The notes beneath the pieces are model-generated. The model saw only the letters and a list, made by a program, of their open reading frames with translations. It did no database searches and had not been told where the DNA came from. Below are positions 9,569-20,560 of a DNA stretch of 64,000 bases, piece by piece. How positions within the stretch are numbered: the first letter of the stretch is position 1; the number at the start of each line of letters is the position of its first letter. The position numbers and the translations under genes are program-made. Source of the DNA: Kalmanozyma brasiliensis GHG001 (taxonomy: Eukaryota > Basidiomycota > Ustilaginomycetes > Ustilaginales); contig NW_015961948.1 of the NCBI RefSeq assembly GCF_000497045.1, positions 930,001 through 994,000 on the forward strand. Reading direction: 5' to 3'.

Positions 9569-12500
9569 ATGGCGCAAGCGACATCCCTATCGGTGCCGCG
9601 CGGCGGACACGGTGCCTCCTTTCTCTCCTTCGATGATGCGCCCAACTCTCCCAACACAGCCAACCTCGACGACACGTACGCAACACAACCGCTCTCTGCC
9701 AGCTCGAGTATCACCGCAGGTCCCACCGAGCCTGGTCTTGTCGCCTCTCCCGCTTCTCCCAAGCGATCGTCTGCTTCGAATCACGGCTCCCCTTCGAAAG
9801 TCTCCCGCCTCATCCGGTCGCGGCTGCCAGCCTCTGACGACGCCGCTTTTGTGAATGCCGCCGAAGCACCTAGCGACTCTGATATGCAGCGCTCTCCTCC
9901 CAAACGATCAACGGCTCTACCAACTGCGTCGCGTGGCAGTCGTCTAGGCGCACTCTTGGGTCGAACCCTTCCGAGCACCGACGCATCCTATTCTCGAAAC
10001 GGATCGTCACCCATCAGCCAGGGCGACAGTCAGTCGTCAAAAGAGACAGGCTTCTTTGGTCGGCGCAACCGCACAAAATCCGCCGCTGCGAATGACGACA
10101 TTGACGAGAATGCCGCCACCAGCCTCGCTGCCTCTCAGATTGCTTCGCCATCCGACACATTGCAGGATAGGAATGATTCACCTGCGACGAGCCATCAGAG
10201 GAGCATCCTCAGCCGGCCTCCCAGGCGATCCTCTCAAACCGATCTTCTGGATTCCTTTGCGAATTCTGCCGGGCCTTCCACCAGCACTGCACCACAACAA
10301 TCACGCGTTGGCCGACTCGGACGCCTTACCTACAAGAAAGACGATTCAATCTCTTTCATCGCACAGTCTCGCAACGCGCCACAGCAAACGGCAACCGCAA
10401 CCGCTGCACAAACCAGCTCAGATGCCGCACGTCATCAGCACCAATGGAGTGCTTCGTCTCATTCGTCAGCTGGCGGCCCCATTCGAGGCCTTGGCATTGA
10501 TGATGTAGGCGGCGCGTACGCGAGCGCTCGCTCGAGCACTTCGTCTTTTGCTGGCGGCCATCCACCTGATCGCTACGAGGACGCTGATCATGCCGGCGCA
10601 CACGAGCAGCCTGTAGGCGTCGCATCCACCCGGATGACCCACCAGCCTAGCAATTCTACAAGCAATGGCTCGTCGCGAGCGACCTCGGTCACGGGCACAT
10701 ACGGTGCCAACTATCACAAACGCTTCAGCCGACCAGAAATGTCGCAGGAGGGACACGACACGTCTCACGATTCAGAGATGCGAGCTTCTCGTACTCCCAC
10801 CGACGTGCGCACTGCCGGAGCCATGGAAGCCGGCACGTCGTACGACACAAGCAACCGCTCGCCTCGCGGAACATTGTCCGATGCAGCGATCGCAGAATTG
10901 GGTGCCATGCCAGGCGCATCAGCAGGCTCCCTGCTCAATTCCAATGGCGCCCCGCTCAGCAGCAAAAACATCCTCACCATCGCCTTACAGAAGGCCCAGA
11001 ACGCTGTGCAGCTCGACAGCGCCAACCATGTGCCTGAGGCCATCGCAGCCTACAAGCAGGCGGTGCGACTGCTCGAGGAGGTGATGGAACGCATTGCTCC
11101 GCGCGGCAATAAACGCTCGCGTCCCACCAGGGAAGAAGAGCGACGACGTCTACGAGTCATCCACGACACGTACGCCGATCGCATCCGTCTCCTGTCGATG
11201 ATCTACTCGCCAGACGTCGGAGCCATCGACGAGATGGAGGATGCCGGCTATGGGTACACTCAACAACAGGCAGCAACCAGGGCAGACTGGCTCGACCGAG
11301 TGCGCGACGACAGTCAACATTCGCCTATCATCACCACTCCAAGGCTCGATGACGACTTTATGGGGATGAATGCGCAGCGCTCGCCTCAGGTCGACACGAG
11401 AAGCTTTCTGTCGGTCACGCCTGCTTCCACCGCTTTATCAGACTCCTCATCCTACGCAGCTACTCAGCAGGCACCATCGTCGCAGTCGCAACTTCCTTTC
11501 CCAAGATCGCCGCCCGTGCCCAACGCACCTCTCTCGCCCGAGGCAGGCGCCATCAACACGTCTCCTCGCCGTCGCGTTCGCGAACATGCACGCGTCAACT
11601 CCAGAGAGTCTCACAGCAGTCGAGTATCCGTCTCGCTCTCCATTGCCGATGAGCAGGACGCACAGCAGTATCGCCTTCCACCTCCCGTCATTGCAGAAGA
11701 GACGCCGCTCATCTCGATCGACGATGCTTTGTCCGAGAAAGCGAAGAAAAGGCTCTCCTCACCGAGGAAAGAGCAACTTCGAGATGCAGTCTCGCAGGTG
11801 CGCGAATCGGAGGTGCTACTTCAACAGCACGGCCGATCCGACTCGGACATCTCGTTCAAGAGCACCAACACGGGGTCACGACTGAAGCCAGTCTCATCCT
11901 TGCCGCATCGAGCCTTTGGCCTCGACGACGAGGTTCGGACACCCAACACGCCTTACTTCGACGCTTCTGCAGGTGCTTCGATCAGCCCTGTCGATCCTCA
12001 AAAGCCGCAGCCAGAGTTGCCGCTGCCTCCGTTACCGGATGCGCCTTCCGAGGCTCCGTCTGTCGACCCGCCCGCGGAGAAGCCGGCTAAGATGGGCTTC
12101 GCACAGCGTGCTCGCGCTCTCAGCTTCAAGGGGCCCTTGCTGCGACAAAAGGTGTCGATGCCATCGCTCGGTGAGCGCAAAAAGGACGATGGAACAGCTG
12201 CGAATGGCGCGGCTGTGCCTGCTGTCCCCAGCCTTCGACCTGGGCTGAATCGCATGCCTTCCAGCGGGGCTCTTCCGGCCTCCCGCGATCACCCGACGCC
12301 TTGGGACGATCTTCCTGGACCTGACTCCAATGCGCGATCCAGCTCGAACCGCCCTCGTGCAGCCACTTCGGCGGCGGCGTTGGTCAGTGCATCGACTGCC
12401 GCTGGAACTATTAGCCAGCGTCGCAAGGGCGCACAGGTAGAGGATCCATCCGTCCGCGGCTTGTCGGATGAGTTGCAGGAGCTCGGATTGGCGCACGATG

Positions 12501-13753
12501 CTGGCTCCTACGAGGACGGTGGCGCCAAGTCGATCGCGACGACAAACAGGCAGAGATCTGCGTCGCAATCTGGGTCGCGAAGGCCGTCGATCCCAGCGGC
12601 GTTCGTAGCGGCGAACGGGATCGCCTCTGCAGCCAATGGAGAGAGCATTGGTGAGGAACTGCTACCGCCCGTCCCCGATCTGGCTCGAACGCTGTCCGCG
12701 CTCGAACGCAAGCGAGTCAGCGACGACCGCGCTCTTGCCACGGCCACCGGCGCCGAGGTGTCCCATTCGACCCTCGCCATGCCTCTTCCGCGACCCAGAC
12801 TCCCCGAGTCGGAAGCTGTCGACGACATCAGCTCAACGCGCACTTTCCTCATCACAGACATCTTCCCCACCGGTCTTCCCTCGCTCGCAGCCGGAGCGCC
12901 ATCCTACGCCTCGGCACCGCTCAGCTCCCCCTCTCCCCTCTCTCCCACCCTACCCACATCCGCACACCCGCTCCTGAAACCATTCCTGACACTCACACTG
13001 CTCCGCGCGTCCATTCTCTCCGGATCGCAGCTCACACCGACGCTCTACCTGCCGCGCGATATCTGGCGTCAACCAGGCGCCAAGCTTGTCGGGATCGAAA
13101 CCAAACTTCGCGCGATCGAACTCCTCCTTTCGGGCCTGGACAGTCTTGAGCGCGCCGGCGAGCCGCTGCTGCTGCCTCTCGGCACAGGTGCGGGGTTGGA
13201 GACGAGCAGCGGCACGCGCTGGCTTCGCGCTCTGGACGAGTGGGAGTCCGTATTGGGCGACGTGCAGTCTATGCTTTCGAAGAAGCTGCCTTTCTTGGAC
13301 GCTGCCGGAGGGGTTAAGAAGAGTGGATTGGGTAGTCGGTTCACCCGCAGCATCGATCGGATGACGGGCGCTGTTGGGCAGGTCAAGAGCGTGGATGCGG
13401 CCCAAATGGGGGCGTATGCAGATGGACTCGTTCGGCTGGGCACAAAGTCGGCACTGCTCGGCACACACCTCCATTGGATTCTCGCAGCAGATGGTACCCT
13501 CCCCCCGCCTTCCTCCACCGCAGGAAGCGTAGAGGTGAAAGGAGCGTTGCAAAGCCCTACAGGTGTAGGCACAGCCCACACCAACCGAACCGCCTACTTT
13601 GCCCTCCCCGCCCAAATGCGCGAGGACGTCAAAGCAAGGTTGAAGAGGTCCAGCGAGTTCATGGGCAAAGTGGTGCTCGTTTGGGTTTTACAGGATGTAG
13701 GCGTGTTGGTCGAGAGACGGATGAAGAAGGCCGGAGGCGTGTTTGGCGATTGA
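9569..13753 (+). CDS. Large MIT-domain protein
   Basis: A single exon of 1394 residues starts at the ATG at 9569. Residues 1-460 are Ser/Ala/Pro-rich and probably disordered. Residues about 467-545 form an MIT (microtubule interacting and trafficking) three-helix domain: an LTIALQKAQNAVQLDSANHV helix, EAIAAYKQAVRLLEEVMERI, then a basic stretch and HDTYADRIRLLSMI. A second disordered part (550-1110) carries many potential phosphosites. A conserved helical C-terminal region (about 1110-1390) begins with FLITDIFPTGLPSL. MIT domains in other proteins bind ESCRT-III tails, so a role in endosomal trafficking is plausible but inferred. It resembles uncharacterised fungal MIT-domain proteins and has no AAA ATPase, so it is not Vps4. 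Confidence 0.85.
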   Translation: MAQATSLSVPRGGHGASFLSFDDAPNSPNTANLDDTYATQPLSASSSITAGPTEPGLVASPASPKRSSASNHGSPSKVSRLIRSRLPASDDAAFVNAAEAPSDSDMQRSPPKRSTALPTASRGSRLGALLGRTLPSTDASYSRNGSSPISQGDSQSSKETGFFGRRNRTKSAAANDDIDENAATSLAASQIASPSDTLQDRNDSPATSHQRSILSRPPRRSSQTDLLDSFANSAGPSTSTAPQQSRVGRLGRLTYKKDDSISFIAQSRNAPQQTATATAAQTSSDAARHQHQWSASSHSSAGGPIRGLGIDDVGGAYASARSSTSSFAGGHPPDRYEDADHAGAHEQPVGVASTRMTHQPSNSTSNGSSRATSVTGTYGANYHKRFSRPEMSQEGHDTSHDSEMRASRTPTDVRTAGAMEAGTSYDTSNRSPRGTLSDAAIAELGAMPGASAGSLLNSNGAPLSSKNILTIALQKAQNAVQLDSANHVPEAIAAYKQAVRLLEEVMERIAPRGNKRSRPTREEERRRLRVIHDTYADRIRLLSMIYSPDVGAIDEMEDAGYGYTQQQAATRADWLDRVRDDSQHSPIITTPRLDDDFMGMNAQRSPQVDTRSFLSVTPASTALSDSSSYAATQQAPSSQSQLPFPRSPPVPNAPLSPEAGAINTSPRRRVREHARVNSRESHSSRVSVSLSIADEQDAQQYRLPPPVIAEETPLISIDDALSEKAKKRLSSPRKEQLRDAVSQVRESEVLLQQHGRSDSDISFKSTNTGSRLKPVSSLPHRAFGLDDEVRTPNTPYFDASAGASISPVDPQKPQPELPLPPLPDAPSEAPSVDPPAEKPAKMGFAQRARALSFKGPLLRQKVSMPSLGERKKDDGTAANGAAVPAVPSLRPGLNRMPSSGALPASRDHPTPWDDLPGPDSNARSSSNRPRAATSAAALVSASTAAGTISQRRKGAQVEDPSVRGLSDELQELGLAHDAGSYEDGGAKSIATTNRQRSASQSGSRRPSIPAAFVAANGIASAANGESIGEELLPPVPDLARTLSALERKRVSDDRALATATGAEVSHSTLAMPLPRPRLPESEAVDDISSTRTFLITDIFPTGLPSLAAGAPSYASAPLSSPSPLSPTLPTSAHPLLKPFLTLTLLRASILSGSQLTPTLYLPRDIWRQPGAKLVGIETKLRAIELLLSGLDSLERAGEPLLLPLGTGAGLETSSGTRWLRALDEWESVLGDVQSMLSKKLPFLDAAGGVKKSGLGSRFTRSIDRMTGAVGQVKSVDAAQMGAYADGLVRLGTKSALLGTHLHWILAADGTLPPPSSTAGSVEVKGALQSPTGVGTAHTNRTAYFALPAQMREDVKARLKRSSEFMGKVVLVWVLQDVGVLVERRMKKAGGVFGD

Positions 13754-14034
13754 ACCCAATCCCACGCCAACTCTCTTGTGCAATGTATCAATGACAAGCA
13801 GGGTCGCTCAGTTGCTCAATCACACTCTGTCAAACGCAGTCAATCCAGCACTGATGGTAAGCATAACAGATTCGCAAACTATGATACGTTTGAAAGAGGT
13901 GCGAAACCGGGGTCGAGAGGAGAGGGGTATGGAGGGGCAGGTGGGGAGGCTACAGCTATCGCAGACGAAAAGGAGGGATTAAAGCGTCGTCCAAAGGCTC
14001 GAAGGAGAGAAAAGCATCTTGAGCGCTTGCGCGC

Positions 14035-15222
14035 TTAGTAGTCGTCGCTTCGGCCGGTGCAGCACGAGATGATGTAGGGGACGATGCTGAGTGCAACAGC
14101 CAACACGGCGGCCCAAGTGATCCAGAGGGCGTTACCGTAGTGAATAGTGATACCGAAGTTGGCGTTGTCGATGCTGGCCTTGGTCTTGACGTAGATGGCG
14201 GTCAAGAGGGCTGCGCCGACGCCGAGGGCGAGGGCGGAGAGCAAAGCGATGAAGGCGGCACCGAGGAAGGCGAATCGGTGGGAAAGCAATCCTGCAACCC
14301 AAGCGATCAGGGCAAGGCACGAGCCGATGAAGATGAGGTACATCGCAGCCTTGGAGAAACGACCGAGGTAGCCCGAGTCGCGGAAGGTGGATTCGGGCAA
14401 AAAGTTCTGCAGCGTCTGACGATCACCCTGAGGTGTGTCGGAGAGAACCGCATCGGCAGGAAGGAACTCGAAGCCAAAGTTTCGCTGAGAGCACGAGCGG
14501 GAGTCCCCGTTGACCTCGCCAGCACAGTAGTTGTAGAGACCCCACTGGTAGTCATCCTTGATCCCGTTGCCCTGGCCCACGGGGGAAGACTGGTCTTGGG
14601 CGAAAATGTTGGTGTTGCTCTGCCCAGCGCGGGAGAGCGCATCACCCAGTCCTCGCGTGTCCACCGAGACGTAACGGATGTTGCGAGTCACAACGTTGTT
14701 CGAGAGCTGACCAATGTTGGCAAAGACACAGAGGACGACCGCCGCAAAGGAGAAGAAGCCGCCTGTTGGGATTGCAGGACAAGTCGGAGAAACATCGGGA
14801 CGAGTAGGATGGAAACAGAGAGGAGGTGAATTCAGGGTCAGTATGGTTGCTTCTCTCTCCGAGTGATCATGCCAGGAGCCATTGGCGTCGAAAGGGATTG
14901 TGTCGCAGCTACGGAATGCTACCCTGGCTGCACGCGACCTGACAGGCGCCATCTGCGACCCTTCGCCGAGATCCTCCGGTTTGCGGAGGGCCTCCAGTCC
15001 GCGGCCTCGTGCCAAACATGAAGCTGCAGCCTGTTTCCATAGAACTTCCCATCTTGCACTATCTCGAAGTCGAGGTGAGATTCATTGTGCTCCTCCTGTG
15101 CGTCGACATGTGCCGTTTGGTGGGTTGCAATTCCATCACACCTTGCACCCTTTTCGACGCCAAAGCTCGGATTAATGAGGCGTTTACTTACCGAGACCGA
15201 CGCAAAGACCTCGGAAGACCAT
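14035..15222 (-). CDS. SUR7/PalI-family four-span membrane protein (two exons)
   Basis: Proposed structure: exon 1 15222-15192 (MVFRGLCVGL plus one base), intron 15191-14763 (GTAAGT...CAG), exon 2 14762-14035. This gives 252 residues with the frame kept. The junction rebuilds a first membrane span (GGFFSFAAVVLCVFANIGQL) that is cut in two without splicing. A roughly 120-residue ectodomain follows, with the WGLYNYCAG motif typical of the SUR7/PalI family (GLW.YC signature). Three more spans follow: MYLIFIGSCLALIAWVAG, AFLGAAFIALLSALALGVGA and ALWITWAAVLAVALSIVPYI. Family members act at eisosomes, in cell-wall stress or in pH sensing; which applies here is not visible. A CTGAC branch-like site lies about 75 nt before the acceptor. 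The 429-nt intron is long for this window. Confidence 0.8.
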
Positions 15223-17757
15223 TGTGGGCTAGTGTGTGATTGGTGGGTCGAAAAAGTGTGAGATGTGTTGACGGTAGGTACGGAATCCGCTGGGATCCAG
15301 GGACTGTGTTGTCGCGTGTGGACTGTGGGGTAAGCGTGCGGATGATGGTGGTGACGATGAGGAAAGGGATGGTGACGACCTGATTGAGAGAGAGTTTTAT
15401 TCAGCAGCAGGGGGAGGGATAGGCGAGGCTCGAGTAAAATGACGATGCTCGCAAAGGCAAACCATGCGGATCTACAGTCACCACTCAGAGAGACGGGCAG
15501 CTTCGGTGAGGAGACTGAAAGCGGCCGTTGAATTGAGCGAGTGTCTCTCTCAGCAGAAAGAGCAGTGACGTGAGCAGCGAGGAAAGCCTAAAAAGGATGA
15601 TCATGACGAATGAGTTGACCTGGTCGGCGGCGGCGGGGGGCGGCGTCTGTTGCAGCGGATGCAGAAGCACAGAGGAACAGGGGGTGAACGGGACTGAGGG
15701 TGCATCTGGATTCGGTCTTGGCCACGACTCACGGCCAAGCAGGGCAGAGAGGCACAGATGCAGAGATGCAGCGGAGTTGGATTGTGATGCAAGGTCGATA
15801 GCTTCTGTCAATCACCACTGCAGCGGTCAAGTTGAGAGACTGGTAGAGAGGCCGATCAAGCTCCCAAAGACGGAGAGCGAAAAGGGGGCGGAGGATGGCT
15901 GAAACAAGCGTCACTCCAGTCAGTCACACCAGGGCAGCAACGCAGCAACGATGATGTATGATGCGGTAGCGGACCATGATCCACACCCGCACAAGCGAAG
16001 TCGTTTTGACAGGCTCGCTTTGACGCCAGAGAGGCAAGAAAGCCATGACGACTGAGACTTTTTGCCCTTGGCTTGGCCCTTTTTTAAATTTGCCTAAGAA
16101 TTAGCTGCATCTGGACGCTTACAGTAGAGATGAACAAACAACCGCTTGGACGCAGGCAGCAGTAGACGTGCATTCAACGTTTCCATCCTAATGCACTCGC
16201 TCTCCTTTCTCAAAGACGCTCTCTGCTCTAAGCCAAGCCCCATCACCGCTGTCATCTTACCCCCTTGGCGGCGTCCGGCTTTCATGCTTGAGCGGAGCAA
16301 AGTGCTTCAATTAAGCTTGTCGCGGCCTTGACCGTCATTGTCTCCTGTTGTACGGGCCCCGACTTGGAGGGCCTGATGCCGGCATTAAGCCCTGCAAGAC
16401 GAGCGGTGCTGCAGCATCGAGCCTTCGGTGCAGCTGCAGAGTCCTAAATTTGGAAGTCCTTGTTGCCCTGCTCCGATACGCTTCAACTGCAACGAGCGAG
16501 CCTAGACTACTGTCGATTCGGCTCCTACTTTGAGGGTGCCGAACAAGGGTTCAGTCGTGCAGACCACGACGTCATTTCTCCACGTTGGCCGCTCGTTGCT
16601 TACCCGGAACCTCGATAGGGTGCTCAACAGGGACTGGCCGTCCGTGGTACCAACGACCTTGTCATCCCTTCGAACAACAAGGGTCAACGACCGCGTTGTG
16701 CTTCATACTGTTGGATCGAGATATCGCTTTTGACGGCTTTGCTCAACGCTTGACAGCATCCTGTCTTTCTCTTACACCCACGCTAGATGCCTTCTGGATC
16801 ATGCTCTGATCAAGGGATGGATGCGATCAAGGCGCCCTGCTTCGACGAGCAAGATGCGCTTGCATTGCCGTCGATCGTTGCGAACAGCTGTGGTGGTATT
16901 TTGCAGACCAAGTCGAAGCGAGCGCAGTGCCGTGTGCACAACAGATCGTCGCTCGCAACGCAACACGAACACGGCTATGCGAGACTGCGTACGAAGCTTC
17001 TCTGCTGACGTTGAAAAGGTCGTGTCGTCATCTCGCACAGCTTTGAATGTTTTTGTGAATCCCGGAATAGCAGAGATTTAACACATCGCAAATCGAAAAA
17101 AGGATCAAGATCGGCCCATTGACCTTTTCCGATCTGAGGGCAAGCCGATCTGATGGCTAGCCTCGTTGCAAGCCTCGAGAACGTGTGTGTCACCCTGACT
17201 CAGGTGCTCGGCTCGCACAACACCAGACCCTCCTCTAAAGACAGCGCAGTGGCCTCCTCTGCTAGCTAGCATGCATGGTCGATACATAACGAGCCAAAAT
17301 CAGAGCATTAGCGTCAGCACACACACACACAGCACCACGAGCGGGCGCTGCTGAAAGGGTTTTGCTGGATTCTGAAGGGCCTCGCCTGAGTGAGGAGCAA
17401 GCAAATCAGCTGCAGAGTGTGCATTTCCCATGCGCCTTGCACCGGCAGCTCTCTGCACCTCAAAATCACCCAACCGGCATCGCGAACCCTGCAAAGCGAA
17501 AAAACAGCAAACACAGCGGTAAGATTCGCATCGTCTGCCCTCTCTCCGCAATCACCTTTGCGCACCTGACATCGCTCATCCATCCACACCTTGCAACGAC
17601 GTCAAAGCTCACAGGAGGATCCAACACCGGACAAGCTGTTCCGCTGCTGTCGTGACGCTCCTTCCTAGCCTGCAGACGATTCAACCCAATAGCCAGGCCG
17701 ACGTCTGCGCACGCAACGGACATCGAGTCGACTCAAACCGCGAGCAACGCTGTCACC
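15223..17757. other. 2.5-kb divergent intergenic region (SUR7-like / Mg transporter)
   Basis: This is the longest gap in the window, and no ORF shows family motifs. It contains an AT-rich patch at about 16081-16100, an imperfect hairpin (GACCTTGT ... ACAAGGGTC) near 16659-16689, a short (CA)n run near 17319-17332 and a pyrimidine/CA-rich leader (about 17450-17757) before the transporter ATG. It probably carries both promoters and long 5' leaders; an RNA gene cannot be excluded. Confidence 0.5.
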
Positions 17758-20412
17758 ATGTCTTCGCCACAGAACTACTACGGCTCCATGTCAAGCGGTC
17801 GAGCCGTATCTCCCCCTCCTGGAGACCGCACACCCCGAGACGGCTCCCGCGGCGACACTTCCGGTGATCACCAACTCCAGCAAGACCTCGATGCTGCCAG
17901 ACAGATGAGCAAAGCTCGCGGCGCTCAGGACCCTAGCCCTCCTCGAGCCAGCTTCTCGGACGACCAGGCCGAACCCTACTTCCACGAAGGTCTCAATCGA
18001 AGCCCCGCCGCCGTCCCTGTGCGTGCTCCCGCGCCCCCCTCCTCATCCGCCGTCGCTCGCTTCTATCAACACAACCGCAACGGTTCCAACACCAGCCTGG
18101 ACAGTCAACACCACTTCATCGACCACCGTCACCAGGCTCACTCGCTCAGCCATGTCCACTCGCCGTCTGCCCTTCGTGGACGCTCCGCCCTTTCGCGCAC
18201 GCCCATGCGCAGCCCCAATGCCTACTTCCCCTCGAGCAGGACAAACGAACACGCACTCATCGACCACGACGACCAGGACGACATCGATGGTGACGCTTCC
18301 CACGTCTCTCGCAATGCACCCCACTTCCGCCGCGCCAGCCATCAATCCCACTCTTCTTCGCCAGGCGACATCCTGGACGAAGTCGATCCCACCGCCTCCA
18401 GCCGCTTCCGACACGATTCCATCGTCGAAGACGACGTCTGCTTCCCACACGTCCCCGAAGGTCGCGCTCACGAGGCTCACCCTGAGGGCCTTCATGACGA
18501 TGTTCGAAACGCCTACGCCGGCCATGTCGACAACGGTTACGTACCACTGGGCTACCCGTTCACCTTTGACCTCGGTGCTCTCGAGGAATTCGCTTCCGAG
18601 GAGCGCGACCGCATCGGCATGTCTTCCTCCTGGAACGCAGTTGGCTCTCCCAACCAAGGCCTTCGTCAGCGAAGTAACAATGCGCAAAAGGGTGCAGGAG
18701 CCTACGGCGCCTCTCCTGACAGCGATGACGCCACCTTCTACAGCCGTCGCCCGCGCAAGCTGAGCACATCGGCAGGTGCCATCGGAAGCAGCAAGTATCA
18801 GCGCAAGCTAGCCCTCTTTGAAGGCGGCGGAAGCGCACCGCCGCCCGTTGCTGGTGCAGCTGCTACCAACAACATCTTTGGTGGCGGTGCCGGCACGAAC
18901 ATGGCATCCACACCCGGCAAAAGCTCCATGGACGTCAACACCCCGCTCTTGGATAACGATACGCTCCCTTCCTACCATGGCCCCAACGGATCCAGAATGC
19001 ACCCTTCGCAGTCTCAGAGAGGAAGTAGTCCCATCCCTGGTGCAAGCGGCCTCAGCCGCGCACGATCTGGCACGGGTGCACTCAGCAACCGTGGCGAGAA
19101 ACCCTACCGATTCACATTCTACTCGAACGCCCTGCCCTCGACCATCCACGCACGCAACCTGTCTGAGCTTCCAGCAGAGGGTCAAACTTTTGAGGAACTC
19201 TTCAGCGGTCGTGACAAGAATGCCGACCACTCGCCCCCCACCGAGGGCAGTCAGAGCCGCAACGCAAGCCGTGCTCCCACCATTAATGCAGCCACCGCGC
19301 GCATGGCGTCGCTCGGTCAGAATGTTGGACGCATGGAAGGCATGACCGCACCACCAACCGGCTCGAACACGCCCGTAGGAAATGGCGAGGACGCCGCCAG
19401 GGCCATGAGCGGCCTCAGCGCCAGCCGAACCAAGACGCTGCCCGGTGGTGGCATTCGCATGGACGCCGACCCCGAAGCCAACACCTGGTGGCTTGACGTG
19501 CTTTCGCCTACCGATCAGGAGATGAAACTGCTCAGCCGTGTTTTCGGCATCCACCCGCTCACTACCGAAGATATTCTCATGGAGGAGACGCGTGAAAAGA
19601 TCGAGCTCTTCCGCAACTACTACCTCGTCTGTTTCCGCTCCTTCGACCAGGATCCCTACAGCCCCACCTACCTCGAGCCGCTCAACATGTACATCATCGT
19701 CTTCCGCGAGGGCACGCTCTCATTCCACTTCCGCGGCACTCCTCACCCGCAAAACGTGCGTCGCCGTATCAAGCAGCTCAAGGACTACATCAACGTCACC
19801 TCGGATTGGATCTCGTACGCGCTCATCGACGACATCACGGACGCGTTTGGCCCGCTCATCCAGAGCATCGAGTACGAAGTAGACTCGATCGACGAGCTCG
19901 TACTGATCCTCAAGGAGGCCGAGCAGTCAGACATGCTTAGGCGCATCGGCACGTGCCGCAAGAAGGTGATGGGTTTGCTGCGTCTGATGGGCAACAAGGC
20001 CGATGTCGTCAAGGGTCTTGCCAAGCGATGCAACGAAAACTGGTCCGTGGCACCCAAGTCCGACATCGGCCTCTACCTCTCGGACATCCAAGACCATTTG
20101 ATTACGATGACGCAGAACTTGAACCACTACGAAAAGATTCTCTCGCGCTCGCACTCGAACTACCTCGCGCAGATCTCGATCGAGATGACCGACGCCAACA
20201 ACCAGATCAACGATGTTCTGTCCAAGCTCACCGCGCTGGGTACGGTCATTGTCCCGATGAACGTCATCACGGGTCTGTGGGGCATGAACGTCAACGTGCC
20301 AGGGCAAGGAGTGGAGAACCTACGATGGTTCGCCAGTATCTGCTCGGTCATGGTGGTCATTGCCGTGTCGGGTTATATCGCTGCTACGAGGTACCTGGAA
20401 CGCTCGCACTGA
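17758..20412 (+). CDS. MNR2: CorA-family magnesium transporter, Mnr2/Alr-like
   Basis: A single exon of 884 residues starts at the ATG at 17758. Residues 1-560 are a long hydrophilic arm rich in Ser, His and Pro. The conserved CorA cytosolic domain starts near residue 575 (TWWLDVLSPTDQEMKLLSRVFGIHPLTTEDI) and contains a long helix (QSIEYEVDSIDELVLILKEAEQSDMLRRI). Two C-terminal spans follow, the first ending in the pore signature Gly-Met-Asn (GLWGMNVNVPG) and the second being FASICSVMVVIAVSGYIAA. CorA/Alr/Mnr2 proteins are pentameric Mg2+ channels. The very long N-terminal arm is typical of the fungal Mnr2 (vacuolar) and Alr (plasma membrane) branch, and Mnr2 versus Alr is not settled by sequence alone. 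The gene ends 148 bp from the convergent MOSC gene. Confidence 0.88.
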   Translation: MSSPQNYYGSMSSGRAVSPPPGDRTPRDGSRGDTSGDHQLQQDLDAARQMSKARGAQDPSPPRASFSDDQAEPYFHEGLNRSPAAVPVRAPAPPSSSAVARFYQHNRNGSNTSLDSQHHFIDHRHQAHSLSHVHSPSALRGRSALSRTPMRSPNAYFPSSRTNEHALIDHDDQDDIDGDASHVSRNAPHFRRASHQSHSSSPGDILDEVDPTASSRFRHDSIVEDDVCFPHVPEGRAHEAHPEGLHDDVRNAYAGHVDNGYVPLGYPFTFDLGALEEFASEERDRIGMSSSWNAVGSPNQGLRQRSNNAQKGAGAYGASPDSDDATFYSRRPRKLSTSAGAIGSSKYQRKLALFEGGGSAPPPVAGAAATNNIFGGGAGTNMASTPGKSSMDVNTPLLDNDTLPSYHGPNGSRMHPSQSQRGSSPIPGASGLSRARSGTGALSNRGEKPYRFTFYSNALPSTIHARNLSELPAEGQTFEELFSGRDKNADHSPPTEGSQSRNASRAPTINAATARMASLGQNVGRMEGMTAPPTGSNTPVGNGEDAARAMSGLSASRTKTLPGGGIRMDADPEANTWWLDVLSPTDQEMKLLSRVFGIHPLTTEDILMEETREKIELFRNYYLVCFRSFDQDPYSPTYLEPLNMYIIVFREGTLSFHFRGTPHPQNVRRRIKQLKDYINVTSDWISYALIDDITDAFGPLIQSIEYEVDSIDELVLILKEAEQSDMLRRIGTCRKKVMGLLRLMGNKADVVKGLAKRCNENWSVAPKSDIGLYLSDIQDHLITMTQNLNHYEKILSRSHSNYLAQISIEMTDANNQINDVLSKLTALGTVIVPMNVITGLWGMNVNVPGQGVENLRWFASICSVMVVIAVSGYIAATRYLERSH

Positions 20413-20560
20413 TCGCATCGGGCCCGTATTGTCGCTGGAGTTGTTTTACCCCTCGTCTTGTCTCTCGTATTCCTCTCACTGCATACACACGCTCATGGAA
20501 TCGTATCTTCGCATCTCTTCATCGGCTGTGATTGAAAAGAAGACTGTGAATTCGTGCTTT

